A stretch of DNA of 64,000 bases from Zestomonas insulae (GTDB lineage Bacteria; Pseudomonadota; Gammaproteobacteria; Pseudomonadales; Pseudomonadaceae). The translations under genes were made by a program, and so were the position numbers. The notes beneath the pieces are model-generated. The model did not search any database. It was given only the letters and a program-made list of their open reading frames with translations, and had not been told where the DNA came from. Positions within the stretch are counted from its first letter, which is position 1. The number at the start of each line of letters is the position of its first letter. Below, piece by piece: positions 47,633 through 57,372 of the stretch. The stretch lies in the NCBI RefSeq assembly GCF_016901015.1, contig NZ_JAFEUP010000004.1, positions 310,001 through 374,000 on the forward strand. Reading direction: 5' to 3'.

Positions 47633-48379
47633 TCATGCCTCGGCGGGCGCCTGCTCCAGCTGCACCCACAGCGCCGGCGCGCCGGCCGACTTCTCAATCG
47701 CCGCCAGCCGCGCGGCATGCGCCGCCAGCTCCTCGGCATTGGCCTGCAGCACCTGGGTGCGCACGCGGTCGGCGGCCAGGCGGCGGATCTCGCTGGCCTG
47801 GGCGAGACCACCATTGCCGTTGCCATCGGAGGCGTTGCCGGCCAGCGACAGGCTGGTCTGCCCGCCGGTCATCGCCAGGTAGACGTCGGCAAGAATCTCG
47901 GCGTCGAGCAAGGCGCCGTGCAGTTCGCGGCCGGAGTTGTCGACGTCGTAGCGCTTGCACAGCGCATCGAGGTTGTTGCGCTGCCCCGGATGCCGCTCGC
48001 GCGCCATCATCAGCGTGTCGAGAATCGAGCAGTACTCGCTGACATCGGCGCGCTCGTGCTGCGCCAGCAGGGCGAACTCGTTGTTGATGAAGCCAACGTC
48101 GAACGCCGCGTTGTGGATGATCAGCTGCGCGCCGGTGATGAACTCAAAGAACTCGTCGGCGATCTCCTTGAAGCGCGGCTTGTCGGCGACAAACTCGTTG
48201 GTGATGCCGTGCACCGCGATGGCGCCTTCGTCGATCTCGCGCCCCGGGTTGAGGTAGACATGGAAATGTCGTCCGGTCAGACGCCGGCCTTCCAGCTCGA
48301 CGCAGCCAATCTCGATGATCCGGTGGCCATCGCCGACCGGCATACCGGTGGTTTCGGTATCCAGCACCACACTACGCAT
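47633..48379 (-). CDS. dnaQ: DNA polymerase III epsilon subunit (3'-5' proofreading exonuclease)
   Basis: DnaQ removes mismatched bases during replication. The 248-aa protein has the DEDDh motifs: VLDTETTGM (Asp7, Glu9), [11 protein letters not shown] and the [15 protein letters not shown] end of the exonuclease domain with catalytic His and Asp. The C-terminal ~60 residues give the polymerase-binding tail. The start overlaps the rnhA stop by 8 bp on the same strand, so the pair is coupled. Confidence 0.97.
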   Translation of the reverse strand: MRSVVLDTETTGMPVGDGHRIIEIGCVELEGRRLTGRHFHVYLNPGREIDEGAIAVHGITNEFVADKPRFKEIADEFFEFITGAQLIIHNAAFDVGFINNEFALLAQHERADVSEYCSILDTLMMARERHPGQRNNLDALCKRYDVDNSGRELHGALLDAEILADVYLAMTGGQTSLSLAGNASDGNGNGGLAQASEIRRLAADRVRTQVLQANAEELAAHAARLAAIEKSAGAPALWVQLEQAPAEA

Positions 48380-48824
48380 GCTTCATTCCCCTCACTTCAT
48401 CGACGCCGCGGTTGGCCAACTGGTCTGCCTTTTCATTGCCCGGGTGGCCGGTATGCCCGCGCACCCACTGCCACTCCACCTGATGCCGATTGACCTGCTC
48501 GTCCAGCGCCTGCCACAGGTCGGCATTCTTCACCGGCTCCTTGGCCGCGGTCTTCCAACCGCGCTTCTTCCAGTTCGGCATCCACTCCTGAATGCCCTTC
48601 ATCACGTACTGCGAGTCGGTGATCAGGCGCACCGAGCAGGGTCGAGTCAGGGCCATCAAGCCACAGATCGCGGCCATCAGCTCCATGCGGTTGTTGGTGG
48701 TATCCGGCTCGCCGCCCCACAGCTCCTTTTCCACGCCCTTATAAATAAGCAGCGCGCCCCACCCGCCCGGGCCGGGATTTCCCTTGCAGGCACCGTCGGT
48801 GAAGATTTCGATCAATTCGGACAT
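48372..48824 (-). CDS. rnhA: Ribonuclease HI
   Basis: RNase HI cleaves RNA in RNA-DNA hybrids, removing primers and R-loops. The 150-aa protein carries the metal-binding acidic residues in [18 protein letters not shown] (Asp), NNRMELMA (Glu) and LITDSQYV (Asp), with a final conserved Asp in KADQLANRG. Length is typical. It precedes dnaQ with an 8-bp overlap and follows the methyltransferase by 18 bases. Confidence 0.97.
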   Translation of the reverse strand: MSELIEIFTDGACKGNPGPGGWGALLIYKGVEKELWGGEPDTTNNRMELMAAICGLMALTRPCSVRLITDSQYVMKGIQEWMPNWKKRGWKTAAKEPVKNADLWQALDEQVNRHQVEWQWVRGHTGHPGNEKADQLANRGVDEVRGMKHA

Positions 48825-48842
48825 TTCGAGGTTCAGCTCTGG

Positions 48843-49598
48843 CTATTCGGAATCCCGCTGGCTGACTTTGGCCACCGGCATCGGCACCAGTTTGCCCATT
48901 GGCGCGCGCTGCGTCTGCCGCAACGGCCGCAGACCGACGACGATCTTGCGTGCGACCAGCAGGTAGAAACCGGCACCAAAGGGCTGCCAACGCTCGCCCC
49001 AATGCTCCAGACGAACAAGGCGCGATTGCCAGACAGCGGAAGAAAGCGGCGGACGATAGCACCCGAAGCGGCGTTTCTCCAGCGCGAAGCCAAGCAGATT
49101 GAGCCAGTCGCCGAGGCGGTTGACCGAGATGCAGTGGGCATCGCGAAAGGCGTCACGGGCGAACCAATGACGCAGTCCCCAGGCACTCCAGGGGTTGATC
49201 CCGACAATGATCAGATGCCCGCCAGGCCGCACGCAGCGCGCCGCTTCACGCAGCAGGCCGTGTGGAGAAAGACAGAAATCCAGGCCGTGCTGCAGCAGCA
49301 CCACGTCCGCGGCGTGCTCGCTGATCGGCCAGGACTGCTCGTCGCCGACGATCTCGACACCCGGCAGGTTGGCGCCCAGGTGCACGCGCCGCTGAATCTG
49401 CCCGCACCCCGCCGCGCGTTCGGGCGAAGGGCCGTAGTGCACCAGATAGCCACCGAACAGGCGCGCCAGCTCCTGCTCCAGCAGCGCGCGCTCCTGTTCC
49501 AGCATCTGCTGGCCCAATGGCCCGGCGAGCCAGGCGCGCGCGGCGCGGATCAGGGCCAGCCGTTCGGCGTCGGCTTCGCAATGAAGGAGGTCGGTCAT
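48843..49598 (-). CDS. Class I SAM-dependent methyltransferase
   Basis: The 251-aa protein has a class I methyltransferase core: the loop VEIVGDEQSWPISEHAADVVLLQHGLDF and RCVRPGGHLIIVGINPWSAWG are the motif II-III and motif IV-V regions. The GxGxG motif I is not clear. The target is unknown. It lies upstream of rnhA and dnaQ on the same strand, as in P. aeruginosa as I recall, and diverges from gloB. Confidence 0.8.
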   Translation of the reverse strand: MTDLLHCEADAERLALIRAARAWLAGPLGQQMLEQERALLEQELARLFGGYLVHYGPSPERAAGCGQIQRRVHLGANLPGVEIVGDEQSWPISEHAADVVLLQHGLDFCLSPHGLLREAARCVRPGGHLIIVGINPWSAWGLRHWFARDAFRDAHCISVNRLGDWLNLLGFALEKRRFGCYRPPLSSAVWQSRLVRLEHWGERWQPFGAGFYLLVARKIVVGLRPLRQTQRAPMGKLVPMPVAKVSQRDSE

Positions 49599-49666
49599 GG
49601 CAATACCTGCCTGGCGCGCTTTGCGCCTAAGATACGGTGATGAATGACAGCTTAGCGACTTCCCCC

Positions 49667-50443
49667 ATGATACAGATCGACGCCCTGCCCGCCTTCACCG
49701 ACAACTACCTGTGGTTGTTACAAGACGCTGCCACCCGGTGCTGCGCCGTGGTCGATCCCGGCGATGCCGCACCGGTGCTCGACTGGCTGGCCGCTCATCC
49801 GGGCTGGCAGCTCAGCGACATTTTGGTCACCCACCACCACCACGACCACGTTGGCGGTGTCGAGCGCCTCAAGCAGGCGACCGGCGCCACCGTGTACGGC
49901 CCGGCCAAGGAAAACATTCCGGCGCGCGATGTCGCCCTCGCCGACGGACAGCGCATCAGCGTGCTGGGTCTCGACTTCGAGATCCTGGAAGTACCAGGCC
50001 ACACCCTCGGCCACATCGCCTACTACCATGCGGCCGCGCAGCCACTGCTGTTCTGTGGCGACACCCTGTTCGCCGCCGGCTGCGGGCGCCTGTTCGAAGG
50101 CACTCCGGCCCAGATGTACGCCTCGCTCAGCCGCCTGGCCGCACTGCCCGGCAACACCCTGGTGTACTGCACCCACGAATACACCCTGAGCAACCTGCGC
50201 TTCGCCCGCGCGGTCGAGCCGGACAACCCGGCCATCGCCAAGCGCTTCGCCGAGGTCAGCGCCTGGCGCGACGCCGGGCGCATCAGCCTGCCCTCGACCA
50301 TCGCCCTGGAGCAGGCCACCAACCCGTTCCTGCGCAGCCAGGAGCCGGCAGTGGCGAGGCAAGCCGACGAGCGGAGCGGCCCACTCGAAGCGACGCCCAG
50401 CGCGGTGTTCGCCAGCCTGCGCGCCTGGAAAGACCGGTTTTGA
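49667..50443 (+). CDS. gloB: Hydroxyacylglutathione hydrolase (glyoxalase II)
   Basis: GloB hydrolyses S-lactoylglutathione in methylglyoxal detoxification. The protein has the metallo-beta-lactamase metal site [10 protein letters not shown], the second-site [12 protein letters not shown] and [17 protein letters not shown], then [13 protein letters not shown]. The C-terminal part gives glutathione contact. I start at 49667 ([16 protein letters not shown], 258 aa), as the family does; an ATG at 49640 would add nine unsupported residues. Confidence 0.95.
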   Translation: MIQIDALPAFTDNYLWLLQDAATRCCAVVDPGDAAPVLDWLAAHPGWQLSDILVTHHHHDHVGGVERLKQATGATVYGPAKENIPARDVALADGQRISVLGLDFEILEVPGHTLGHIAYYHAAAQPLLFCGDTLFAAGCGRLFEGTPAQMYASLSRLAALPGNTLVYCTHEYTLSNLRFARAVEPDNPAIAKRFAEVSAWRDAGRISLPSTIALEQATNPFLRSQEPAVARQADERSGPLEATPSAVFASLRAWKDRF

Positions 50444-50478
50444 CCGGGCGCTGAAGATCGCCGCCAAGCGATCAAAAC

Positions 50479-50507
50479 TTGACCAGCTGTGGGCCGATTC
50501 CTAGAAT
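50479..50507 (+). promoter_or_regulatory. Strong sigma-70 promoter of mltD
   Basis: TTGACC (50479-50484) and TAGAAT (50502-50507), each matching five of six consensus bases, are exactly 17 bases apart. Start near 50514, 30 bases before the mltD ATG. Confidence 0.72.
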
Positions 50508-50543
50508 CCCCCGACCTTCAAGCTTGGAATAAGCCCCCAGCCA

Positions 50544-52112
50544 ATGTGGTCAATCACTTCTAAAACCCTCGATCTAGACGCATTGGCACGGCCGACTCGA
50601 CTGCTGCTGGCAACGCTCGTCCTGGGTTTGGCGGGTTGCCAGAACATGGGCGGCGTCCAGGACAGCAACAGCCGCACCACGCCCGCCCCAGTCGTCGAAC
50701 AGCAGCCGCAGTGGCTGGACAGCGCCGCCGAAGACGAGCCGCCACAGGACGTCTGGGAGCGCATGCGCCGCGGCTTCCAGTTGCAGGACGAGATCGGCAC
50801 CAACCCGCGCATCGAACGCCAGCGCCTGTGGTTCGCCAGCAAGCCGTCCTACCTGGAAAGCGTCAGCGGGCGCGGCAGCCTGTACGTGCACTACGTGGTC
50901 GAGCGCCTCGAAGAACGCGACATGCCGCTCGAACTGGCGTTGCTGCCGGTCATCGAAAGCTCCTACGACCCGTTCGCCTACTCGCGCAGCAACGCCGCCG
51001 GCCTCTGGCAGTTCATCCCGACCACCGGCCGCCACTACAACCTGCAGCAATCCAGCTGGTACGACGGTCGTCGCGACATCACCGCCTCGACCGGCGCCGC
51101 ACTCAACTACCTGAGCCGCCTCCACGAGATGTTCAACGGCGACTGGCTGCTGGCGCTGGCGGCTTACAACGCTGGGGAAGGCACAGTCAGCCGGGCCATC
51201 GAGCGCAACCAGAAGCTCGGCCTGCCCACCGACTACTGGAACCTGCCGCTCCCCCAGGAAACCCAGGACTACGTGCCCAAGCTGCTCGCCCTGTCGCAGC
51301 TGGTCAAGGCTCCCGAGGCCTACGGCATCAACCTCGATCCGATCGCCAACGAGCCCTATTTCGAAGTCGTCGAACTGAAGCAGCGCATGGACCTGTCCCG
51401 CCTGGCGGCGCTGGCGAACATCGACGCCGACGAGATGTACCAGCTCAACCCGGCCTTCAAGAAGCGCATCACCTACGGCGGCCCGCAGCAGCTGCTGGTG
51501 CCGGCGGCCAAGGCTGAGTTGCTGACCGCCAACCTGTCGATGCTCAAGCCGCAGGACAAGGTCGACTGGCAGAACTACAAGGTACGCAAAGGCGACACCC
51601 TGCAGAGCATCGCCCGGCGATACGACCTGTCAATAAACAGCCTGCAGGACATCAACAACCTGTCCAACTCGCGCCTGCATGCCGGGCAGAGCCTGACCCT
51701 GCCGCTGCGCGCCGGCGAGCAGCCGCGCCAGGCGGCACAACCGACGATCGCCGTGGCCACGGTGAGCAAGCCGCGCACCTACCGGGTCAAGAACGGCGAC
51801 AACATGTGGCAGATCGCCAAGGCCAACAACGTCGCGGTCGACGACCTCAAGCGCTGGAACAAGCTCTCCAACCACGGCCTCAAGGTCGGCCAGGTGCTCA
51901 ACCTGCAAGGTGCCGGCGCCAAGCCCGCGGTGCGTGCAGGCAAGCCGGCCGCCCGCGAAGCGGTCACCTACTACAAGGTGAAGAAGGGCGATTCGATGTA
52001 CATGATCGCCAAGCGCTTCAATGTCGAAACCCAGCACATCGCCGACTGGAATCCGCAGACCGGCAGCGCCCTGCGCCCCGGCCAGACGCTGACGCTGTTC
52101 CTGCAGGACTGA
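50544..52112 (+). CDS. mltD: Membrane-bound lytic murein transglycosylase D
   Basis: MltD cuts peptidoglycan glycan strands, leaving anhydro-muropeptides. The 522-aa protein is a lipoprotein (lipobox LAGC, Cys32). The transglycosylase domain has the catalytic Glu138 in PVIESSYDPFAYSRSNAAG and the AAYNAGEG motif. Three LysM repeats follow, beginning YKVRKGDTL, YRVKNGDNM and YKVKKGDSM, so the enzyme is well anchored to the wall. It has its own promoter. Its stop is directly adjacent to the convergent HDOD gene. Confidence 0.95.
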   Translation: MWSITSKTLDLDALARPTRLLLATLVLGLAGCQNMGGVQDSNSRTTPAPVVEQQPQWLDSAAEDEPPQDVWERMRRGFQLQDEIGTNPRIERQRLWFASKPSYLESVSGRGSLYVHYVVERLEERDMPLELALLPVIESSYDPFAYSRSNAAGLWQFIPTTGRHYNLQQSSWYDGRRDITASTGAALNYLSRLHEMFNGDWLLALAAYNAGEGTVSRAIERNQKLGLPTDYWNLPLPQETQDYVPKLLALSQLVKAPEAYGINLDPIANEPYFEVVELKQRMDLSRLAALANIDADEMYQLNPAFKKRITYGGPQQLLVPAAKAELLTANLSMLKPQDKVDWQNYKVRKGDTLQSIARRYDLSINSLQDINNLSNSRLHAGQSLTLPLRAGEQPRQAAQPTIAVATVSKPRTYRVKNGDNMWQIAKANNVAVDDLKRWNKLSNHGLKVGQVLNLQGAGAKPAVRAGKPAAREAVTYYKVKKGDSMYMIAKRFNVETQHIADWNPQTGSALRPGQTLTLFLQD

Positions 52113-53558
52113 TCAGCCGCGCTTGCTCAGGGCCGCCAGGCAGCGCTCGGTCAATTGGCTGAAGCGCTGAAAGGCCACGAACTGCTCATGCTGCAACGCA
52201 CGCCCGGAGAGCCGGCGATCGGCATACAGCACGCCGATATCGCGCTTGCCGACGCGCAGCGGGGCAATGAAGAACATGCCCTGCCCCAGCAACTGGCGAA
52301 GCGGCAACGTCACCAGCTCGCTGAGGTTGTGACTGGCCGGCACGCCCATCCACAGGGTTTCGTGATGGCGCAGCACGTAGCTGAACAGGTGCTGCTGCTC
52401 AGGCTGATCGACCGGCAGGACGAACTCCGTCAGCCACGCCTCGCTCCCCTCACCCAGCGCCCGCTTGACCCGGAACGTCGATTGCCCGTCGGCCAGTACC
52501 GCAAGCATCACCCGCTCCAGGCCGGCGCCCTGGTGCAGGCCCTGGCAGACGGTATCGAGCACCTTGTTCAGCTCCGCCTGGCCGGCGATCAAGCCGCCGA
52601 GGTCCTGCAGCGCCTGTTGCAGGATCAGCAGATTGGGCTGCAGCAGACGGGCGCGGCGCTGCTCTTGCTGCACGCGAATCTGTTCCGGGTCGGTGTTGGG
52701 GATCAGGTGACACAGCCGGCTGGCGCCGAAGGTGGCCGCCACCTTGACCGCCTCGTCGGCACTGGCCAACACCTGCTGTAACGCCTCCTCGGCGGGCACA
52801 CCGATAAAGGTCGCCAGCTGGCCAACCAGACGCTCGACCGCCGGTGAGTCCCACCCCTGCAGCGCGGCCTCGCTGATCTGCACGCCCAGGGCCACGGCTT
52901 TCGCCGCCGGATCGAGCTGGCTGCCACGACTGTGCGCCAGACCGGCCACCTCGCCGAGGTTCCAGCTTTTGACCAGGCCCTGGGTCAACTGACGGAAGCT
53001 GAAACCCAGCAGCGCGCGCGCCGTGCTGTCCGCCTCAACGCCGGGTTGCGCCAGGGCCGCCGCCAACTCGTCGGCCTGCTCACCACCGCAGCCCCAGAAC
53101 GCCAGCTCACCGACCTGGTTGAGCAAAGCGGCAATGAACACTTCTTCCTGATGCTTGGAGAGCACGTAGCCGGCGATGTTGCGTGCCTGCACCGCGGCAT
53201 GGAAGGCCCGCGCGAGCAGCTCCTGCAATTGCTCACGCGGCTGCCGCGCGAGTAAATGGTCGATCAGGCTGACCGACAAACCGATCACCCGCACCTGCTC
53301 GAAGCCGATCAGCACGATGGCCCGGCTAATGGTGCGGATCGCTTCCTGAGACGGGTTGTAGTAGACGCTGTTGGCGACGCGCAGCACCTTGGCGGTCAGC
53401 GCGGCGTCACGCAGCAGCACCTCGGCCAGTTGCTGGACCGAGGAATGTTCGGGTTGCGCGAAGCGCTGCAGATCCTGGACCACCGCGGCCAATGCCGGCA
53501 GCTCGGCCTGGTTCAGCCGCTCGATCCACGCTTGTAAACCATGACTGCGCTCGCTCAC
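52113..53558 (-). CDS. HDOD domain protein with C-terminal GAF-like domain
   Basis: The protein has about 481 aa. Residues ~10-230 form an HDOD domain: VVQDLQRFAQPEHSSVQQLAEVLLRDAALTAKVLRVANS and GFEQVRVIGLS are its hallmarks. The last ~170 residues are GAF-like (LNKVLDTVCQGLHQGAGLERV to IAPLRVGKRDIGVLYADR). HDOD proteins act in signalling and stress control without the metal-binding HD pair. I start at GTG 53558; a TTG at 53576 would add 6 residues. It diverges from nppA1. Confidence 0.85.
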   Translation of the reverse strand: MSERSHGLQAWIERLNQAELPALAAVVQDLQRFAQPEHSSVQQLAEVLLRDAALTAKVLRVANSVYYNPSQEAIRTISRAIVLIGFEQVRVIGLSVSLIDHLLARQPREQLQELLARAFHAAVQARNIAGYVLSKHQEEVFIAALLNQVGELAFWGCGGEQADELAAALAQPGVEADSTARALLGFSFRQLTQGLVKSWNLGEVAGLAHSRGSQLDPAAKAVALGVQISEAALQGWDSPAVERLVGQLATFIGVPAEEALQQVLASADEAVKVAATFGASRLCHLIPNTDPEQIRVQQEQRRARLLQPNLLILQQALQDLGGLIAGQAELNKVLDTVCQGLHQGAGLERVMLAVLADGQSTFRVKRALGEGSEAWLTEFVLPVDQPEQQHLFSYVLRHHETLWMGVPASHNLSELVTLPLRQLLGQGMFFIAPLRVGKRDIGVLYADRRLSGRALQHEQFVAFQRFSQLTERCLAALSKRG

Positions 53559-53704
53559 CAGACAACCCCGCTCCAATCTTCGTAGAGGTCCTGCTCAGTG
53601 GATGGCACGAGCCCCGGCCGGGTCACTCTTTTTCCAGTGGATACAAGCTGTTACTGTACCGAACAAGCAGCATATAGCCGCCACGGATCGGAACCCTGCG
53701 CCAG

Positions 53705-55534
53705 ATGCGACTCCTGCTCCCGCTGATTCTTAGCCTGGCATTCAGCTTCGACGCCCTGGCATCGCTGACCGAAAGCCATGGCTATGCGCAGTTCGGCGAC
53801 CTCAAGTACCCAGCCACCTTCACCCACTTCGCCTGGGTCAACCCCGACGCGCCGAAGGGCGGTACCGTGCGCCTGATGGCGGGCGGCACCTTCGACACGC
53901 TCAATCCCTACACCTTCAAGGGCACCAGCCCGATCGCCACCGGCGACTTCCTGCAGTATGGCATCAACGAGCTGAACGAAACGCTGATGTCCGGCAGCGG
54001 CATGTACGACCCCTCGGGCGACGAGCCCGCCTCCAGCTACGGCCTGATTGCCCGCAGCGTGGAGTACAGCGACGACCGCAGCTGGGTGGTGTTCAACCTG
54101 CGTCCGGAAGCGCGCTTCCACGATGGCGTGCCGATCACCGCCTATGACGTGGCGTTTTCCTACCGCACCCTGCTCAAGCAGGGGCATCCGCAGTACCGCA
54201 CCAACCTGCAGGAAGTGAAGCGCGTCGACATTCTCAACCGTCATCGCATCCGCTTCGTGTTCAAGCGCGCCGGCAATCCGCTGCTGATCCTGCGCCTCGG
54301 CGAACTGCCGGTGTTGCCGCAGCACTACTGGAAGCAGCGCAACTTCAAGGCCACCAGCTTCACCCCGCCGCTGGGCAGCGGCCCGTATCGGATAAGCCGC
54401 GTGGTGCCGGGGCGCGAGCTGGTGTTCGAGCGCGTCAAGGACTGGTGGGGGCAGAACCTGCCGGTCAATCGCGGCAAGTACAATTTCGATCGCGTCGAAG
54501 TGGAGTTCTACCGCGACAACGACATCGCCTTCGAAGCGTTCAAGGCCGGCGAGTTCGATTTCTACATCGAGCACCAGGCGAAGAACTGGAGCACCGGCTA
54601 CCGTTTTCCCGCCGTGCGCCGCGGCGACGTGGTGCAGGCCGAGATCAAGCACCAGATTCCCACGCAGACCCAGGCGCTGTTCATGAACACCCGCCGCAAC
54701 ACCTTCGCCGAGCGCAAGGTTCGCGAGGCGCTGGGGCTGATGTTCGACTTCGAATGGACCAATCGCGCGCTGTTCAACGACGCCTATGTGCGCAGTCGCA
54801 GCTACTACCCGAACACCGAATTCACCGCCAGCGGCAAGCCGGAAGGCCATGAGTGGCTGCTGCTGTCGCCGTACCGCAAGCAACTGCCCGCCCGCCTGTT
54901 CAGCGAACCCTTCACCCTGCCGCAAACCGACGGCGATGGCATTCCGCGGGAAACCCTGCGCCGTGCGCTCGGTCTATTGCGCGAGGCCGGCTGGACGCTG
55001 TCCGGCCAGCGCTTGATCAACAGCCGCGGCGAGCCGCTGCGTTTCGAGATCCTGCTGGTCAACCCGAGCCTCGAGCGCATCCTCCGCCCGTACAGCGCCA
55101 ACCTCGCCAGCATTGGCATCCAGGCCAGCCTGCGCACGGTGGACCGCGCCCAGTACAAGCAGCGCCTCGACCAATTCGACTACGACATGATCCTGATGAC
55201 CCTGCCACAAACCCTCAGCCCTGGCCTCGAACAATGGCAGTATTTCCACTCCAGCCAGGTCAAGGTCAAAGGCAGCAAGAACTATGCGGGGGTCGCCAAT
55301 CCGGTCATCGATCAGATGCTCAACAAACTGCTCGCCGCGCAGACCCGCGACGATCAGGTCGCCGCGGCCCGCGCGGTGGACCGCGTCTTGCTTTGGCAGC
55401 ACTACAGCATTCCCAACTGGTACATCGATTATCACCGCGTGGCGTACCGCAACCGGTTCGCCTTCGTCACCACGCCGCCCTACACTCTCGGCCTGCGCGC
55501 CTGGTGGCTGAAGCCCACGGAGACCTCCCTATGA
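53705..55534 (+). CDS. nppA1: NppA1, peptide ABC transporter substrate-binding protein
   Basis: The 609-aa protein has a signal peptide (to about Ala20) and is a family 5 extracellular solute-binding protein of the YejA type: NPDAPKGGTVRLMAGGTFDTLNPYT near the N-terminus and GSGPYRISRVVPGRELVFERVKDWWG later. NppA1A2BCD of P. aeruginosa imports peptidyl-nucleoside antibiotics and peptides such as microcin C. A second binding protein of the same type follows, overlapping by 4 bp (ATGA). Confidence 0.88.
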   Translation: MRLLLPLILSLAFSFDALASLTESHGYAQFGDLKYPATFTHFAWVNPDAPKGGTVRLMAGGTFDTLNPYTFKGTSPIATGDFLQYGINELNETLMSGSGMYDPSGDEPASSYGLIARSVEYSDDRSWVVFNLRPEARFHDGVPITAYDVAFSYRTLLKQGHPQYRTNLQEVKRVDILNRHRIRFVFKRAGNPLLILRLGELPVLPQHYWKQRNFKATSFTPPLGSGPYRISRVVPGRELVFERVKDWWGQNLPVNRGKYNFDRVEVEFYRDNDIAFEAFKAGEFDFYIEHQAKNWSTGYRFPAVRRGDVVQAEIKHQIPTQTQALFMNTRRNTFAERKVREALGLMFDFEWTNRALFNDAYVRSRSYYPNTEFTASGKPEGHEWLLLSPYRKQLPARLFSEPFTLPQTDGDGIPRETLRRALGLLREAGWTLSGQRLINSRGEPLRFEILLVNPSLERILRPYSANLASIGIQASLRTVDRAQYKQRLDQFDYDMILMTLPQTLSPGLEQWQYFHSSQVKVKGSKNYAGVANPVIDQMLNKLLAAQTRDDQVAAARAVDRVLLWQHYSIPNWYIDYHRVAYRNRFAFVTTPPYTLGLRAWWLKPTETSL

Positions 55535-57372
55535 TGCAAGCCCTGCGCGCCCTGCTCCACGGCAGCAGTTTTCTGCTGCTCGGCGTCGCCGGCCTCGTCC
55601 AGGCCGCCCCGCAACATGCGATCACGCTCTACGATGAGGCGCCGAAGTACCCGGCCAGCTACCAGCACTTCGACTATGTGAACCCCGCGGCGCCCAAAGG
55701 CGGCACCCTGCGCCTGGCCAACTACGGTGGCTTCGACAGCCTCAATCCGTTCATTCCCAAAGGCAACGTGGAAAGCCGTATCGGCATGATCTACGACAGC
55801 CTGACCTATCACTCGCCGGATGAGCCGTTCACCGAGTACGGCCTGCTCGCCGAGAAGATCGAGAAGGCGCCGGACAACGGCTACGTGCGCTTCTACCTCA
55901 ACCCCAAGGCGCGCTTCCACGACGGCAAGCCGGTCACTGCCGAGGACGTCGAGTTCACCTTCGGCATGCTGATGCAGCACGGCGACCCGATGTACCGCAA
56001 CTACTACGCCGACGTCGACAAGGTGGTGGTCGAGGGTCCACTGAAAGTGCGCTTCGACTTCAAGCACAAGGGCAACCGCGAGCTGCCGCTGATCCTCGGC
56101 CAGCTGCAGGTGGTACCGAAGCACTGGTGGCAGGGTCGCGACTTCAGCAAGACCAGCCTGGAGATCCCCCTCGGCAGCGGCCCCTATCGGGTCGCCAGCC
56201 TGGAGTCGGGGCGCACCATTCGCTACGAACGGGTCAAGGACTGGTGGGGCAAGGATCTGCCGGTAAGCCGTGGCCAGTACAACTTCGACGCCATCGTCGT
56301 CGACTATTACCGCGACATGTCGGTGGCCCTGGAAGCCTTCAAGGGCGGCCAGTTCGACCTCAACCTCGAGTACTCGGCCAAGGACTGGGCCACCGGTTAC
56401 CAGTCCGCCGCGCTGACTGACGGCCGGATGATGAAGGAAGCGGTGCCCAACCATAACCCGGTCGGCATGCAGGCCTTCGCCTTCAACATCCGCCGCCCGG
56501 TGTTCCAGGACCGCCGCGTGCGCGAGGCGATCAGTCTGCTGTTCGACTTCGAATGGTCGAACAAGCAGCTGTTCTTCGGCTCCTACAAGCGCACCACCAG
56601 CTACTTCGAAAACTCGGAAATGGCCGCCCACCAGCCGCCGTCGCCAGCCGAGCTGAAGATCCTCGAGCCGCTGCGCGACAAGCTGCCGGCAGAGGTGTTC
56701 GACCAGGTGTTCAGCCTGCCGGTAACCCAGGGCGACGGCATCATTCGCGACCAGAAGCGCCGCGCCTATCAGCTGCTGCAGGAAGCCGGCTACCGCATCG
56801 AGAACGACCGCATGGTCGGCCCGGACGGCAAGCCGCTGGCCTTCGAGTTCATGCTGTTCCAGACCAACATGGAACGCATCCTGCTTCCCTACAAGCGCAA
56901 CCTCAGCGAGCTGGGCATCGACATGCAGATCCGCCGCGTCGATGCCTCGCAGTTCATCAACCGCCTGCGTTCGCGCGACTTCGACATAACCAGCGCAACC
57001 TGGGGCCAGTCCAGCTCGCCCGGCAACGAGCAGCGCGAGTTCTGGCACTCCAGCAGCGCCGACAACCCCGGTAGCCGCAACTTCATCGGCCTGCGCGACC
57101 CGGCCATCGACCAACTGGTCGAGGGGCTGATCCGCGCCGACTCGCGGCAAAGCCTGATCGACCACGCGCGCGCCCTGGATCGCGCCCTGCAGTGGGGCTA
57201 CTACGTGGTGCCCAACTACTACGTCGACACCTGGCGCCTGGCCTACTGGAACAAGTTCGGCCGCCCGGAAAAGACCCCGCTGTACGACTACGGGCTGATG
57301 ACCTGGTGGCTCAAGAGCGATCAGGCGCAAGCCGCCACGCCTGCGGCCGCCGTCGCCAAGGATGGCGAGTAG
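55531..57372 (+). CDS. nppA2: NppA2, second peptide substrate-binding protein
   Basis: The 613-aa protein is a paralogue of NppA1: NPAAPKGGTLRLANYGGFDSLNPF and GSGPYRVASLESGRTIRYERVKDWWGKDLP match it closely. Signal peptide ends near Ala26. ATG 55531 overlaps the nppA1 stop (ATGA); the frame reaches back to 54853 only as a shadow of nppA1. The pair of binding proteins probably broadens the peptides imported. A linker rich in Ala ends the chain. Confidence 0.88.
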   Translation: MMQALRALLHGSSFLLLGVAGLVQAAPQHAITLYDEAPKYPASYQHFDYVNPAAPKGGTLRLANYGGFDSLNPFIPKGNVESRIGMIYDSLTYHSPDEPFTEYGLLAEKIEKAPDNGYVRFYLNPKARFHDGKPVTAEDVEFTFGMLMQHGDPMYRNYYADVDKVVVEGPLKVRFDFKHKGNRELPLILGQLQVVPKHWWQGRDFSKTSLEIPLGSGPYRVASLESGRTIRYERVKDWWGKDLPVSRGQYNFDAIVVDYYRDMSVALEAFKGGQFDLNLEYSAKDWATGYQSAALTDGRMMKEAVPNHNPVGMQAFAFNIRRPVFQDRRVREAISLLFDFEWSNKQLFFGSYKRTTSYFENSEMAAHQPPSPAELKILEPLRDKLPAEVFDQVFSLPVTQGDGIIRDQKRRAYQLLQEAGYRIENDRMVGPDGKPLAFEFMLFQTNMERILLPYKRNLSELGIDMQIRRVDASQFINRLRSRDFDITSATWGQSSSPGNEQREFWHSSSADNPGSRNFIGLRDPAIDQLVEGLIRADSRQSLIDHARALDRALQWGYYVVPNYYVDTWRLAYWNKFGRPEKTPLYDYGLMTWWLKSDQAQAATPAAAVAKDGE

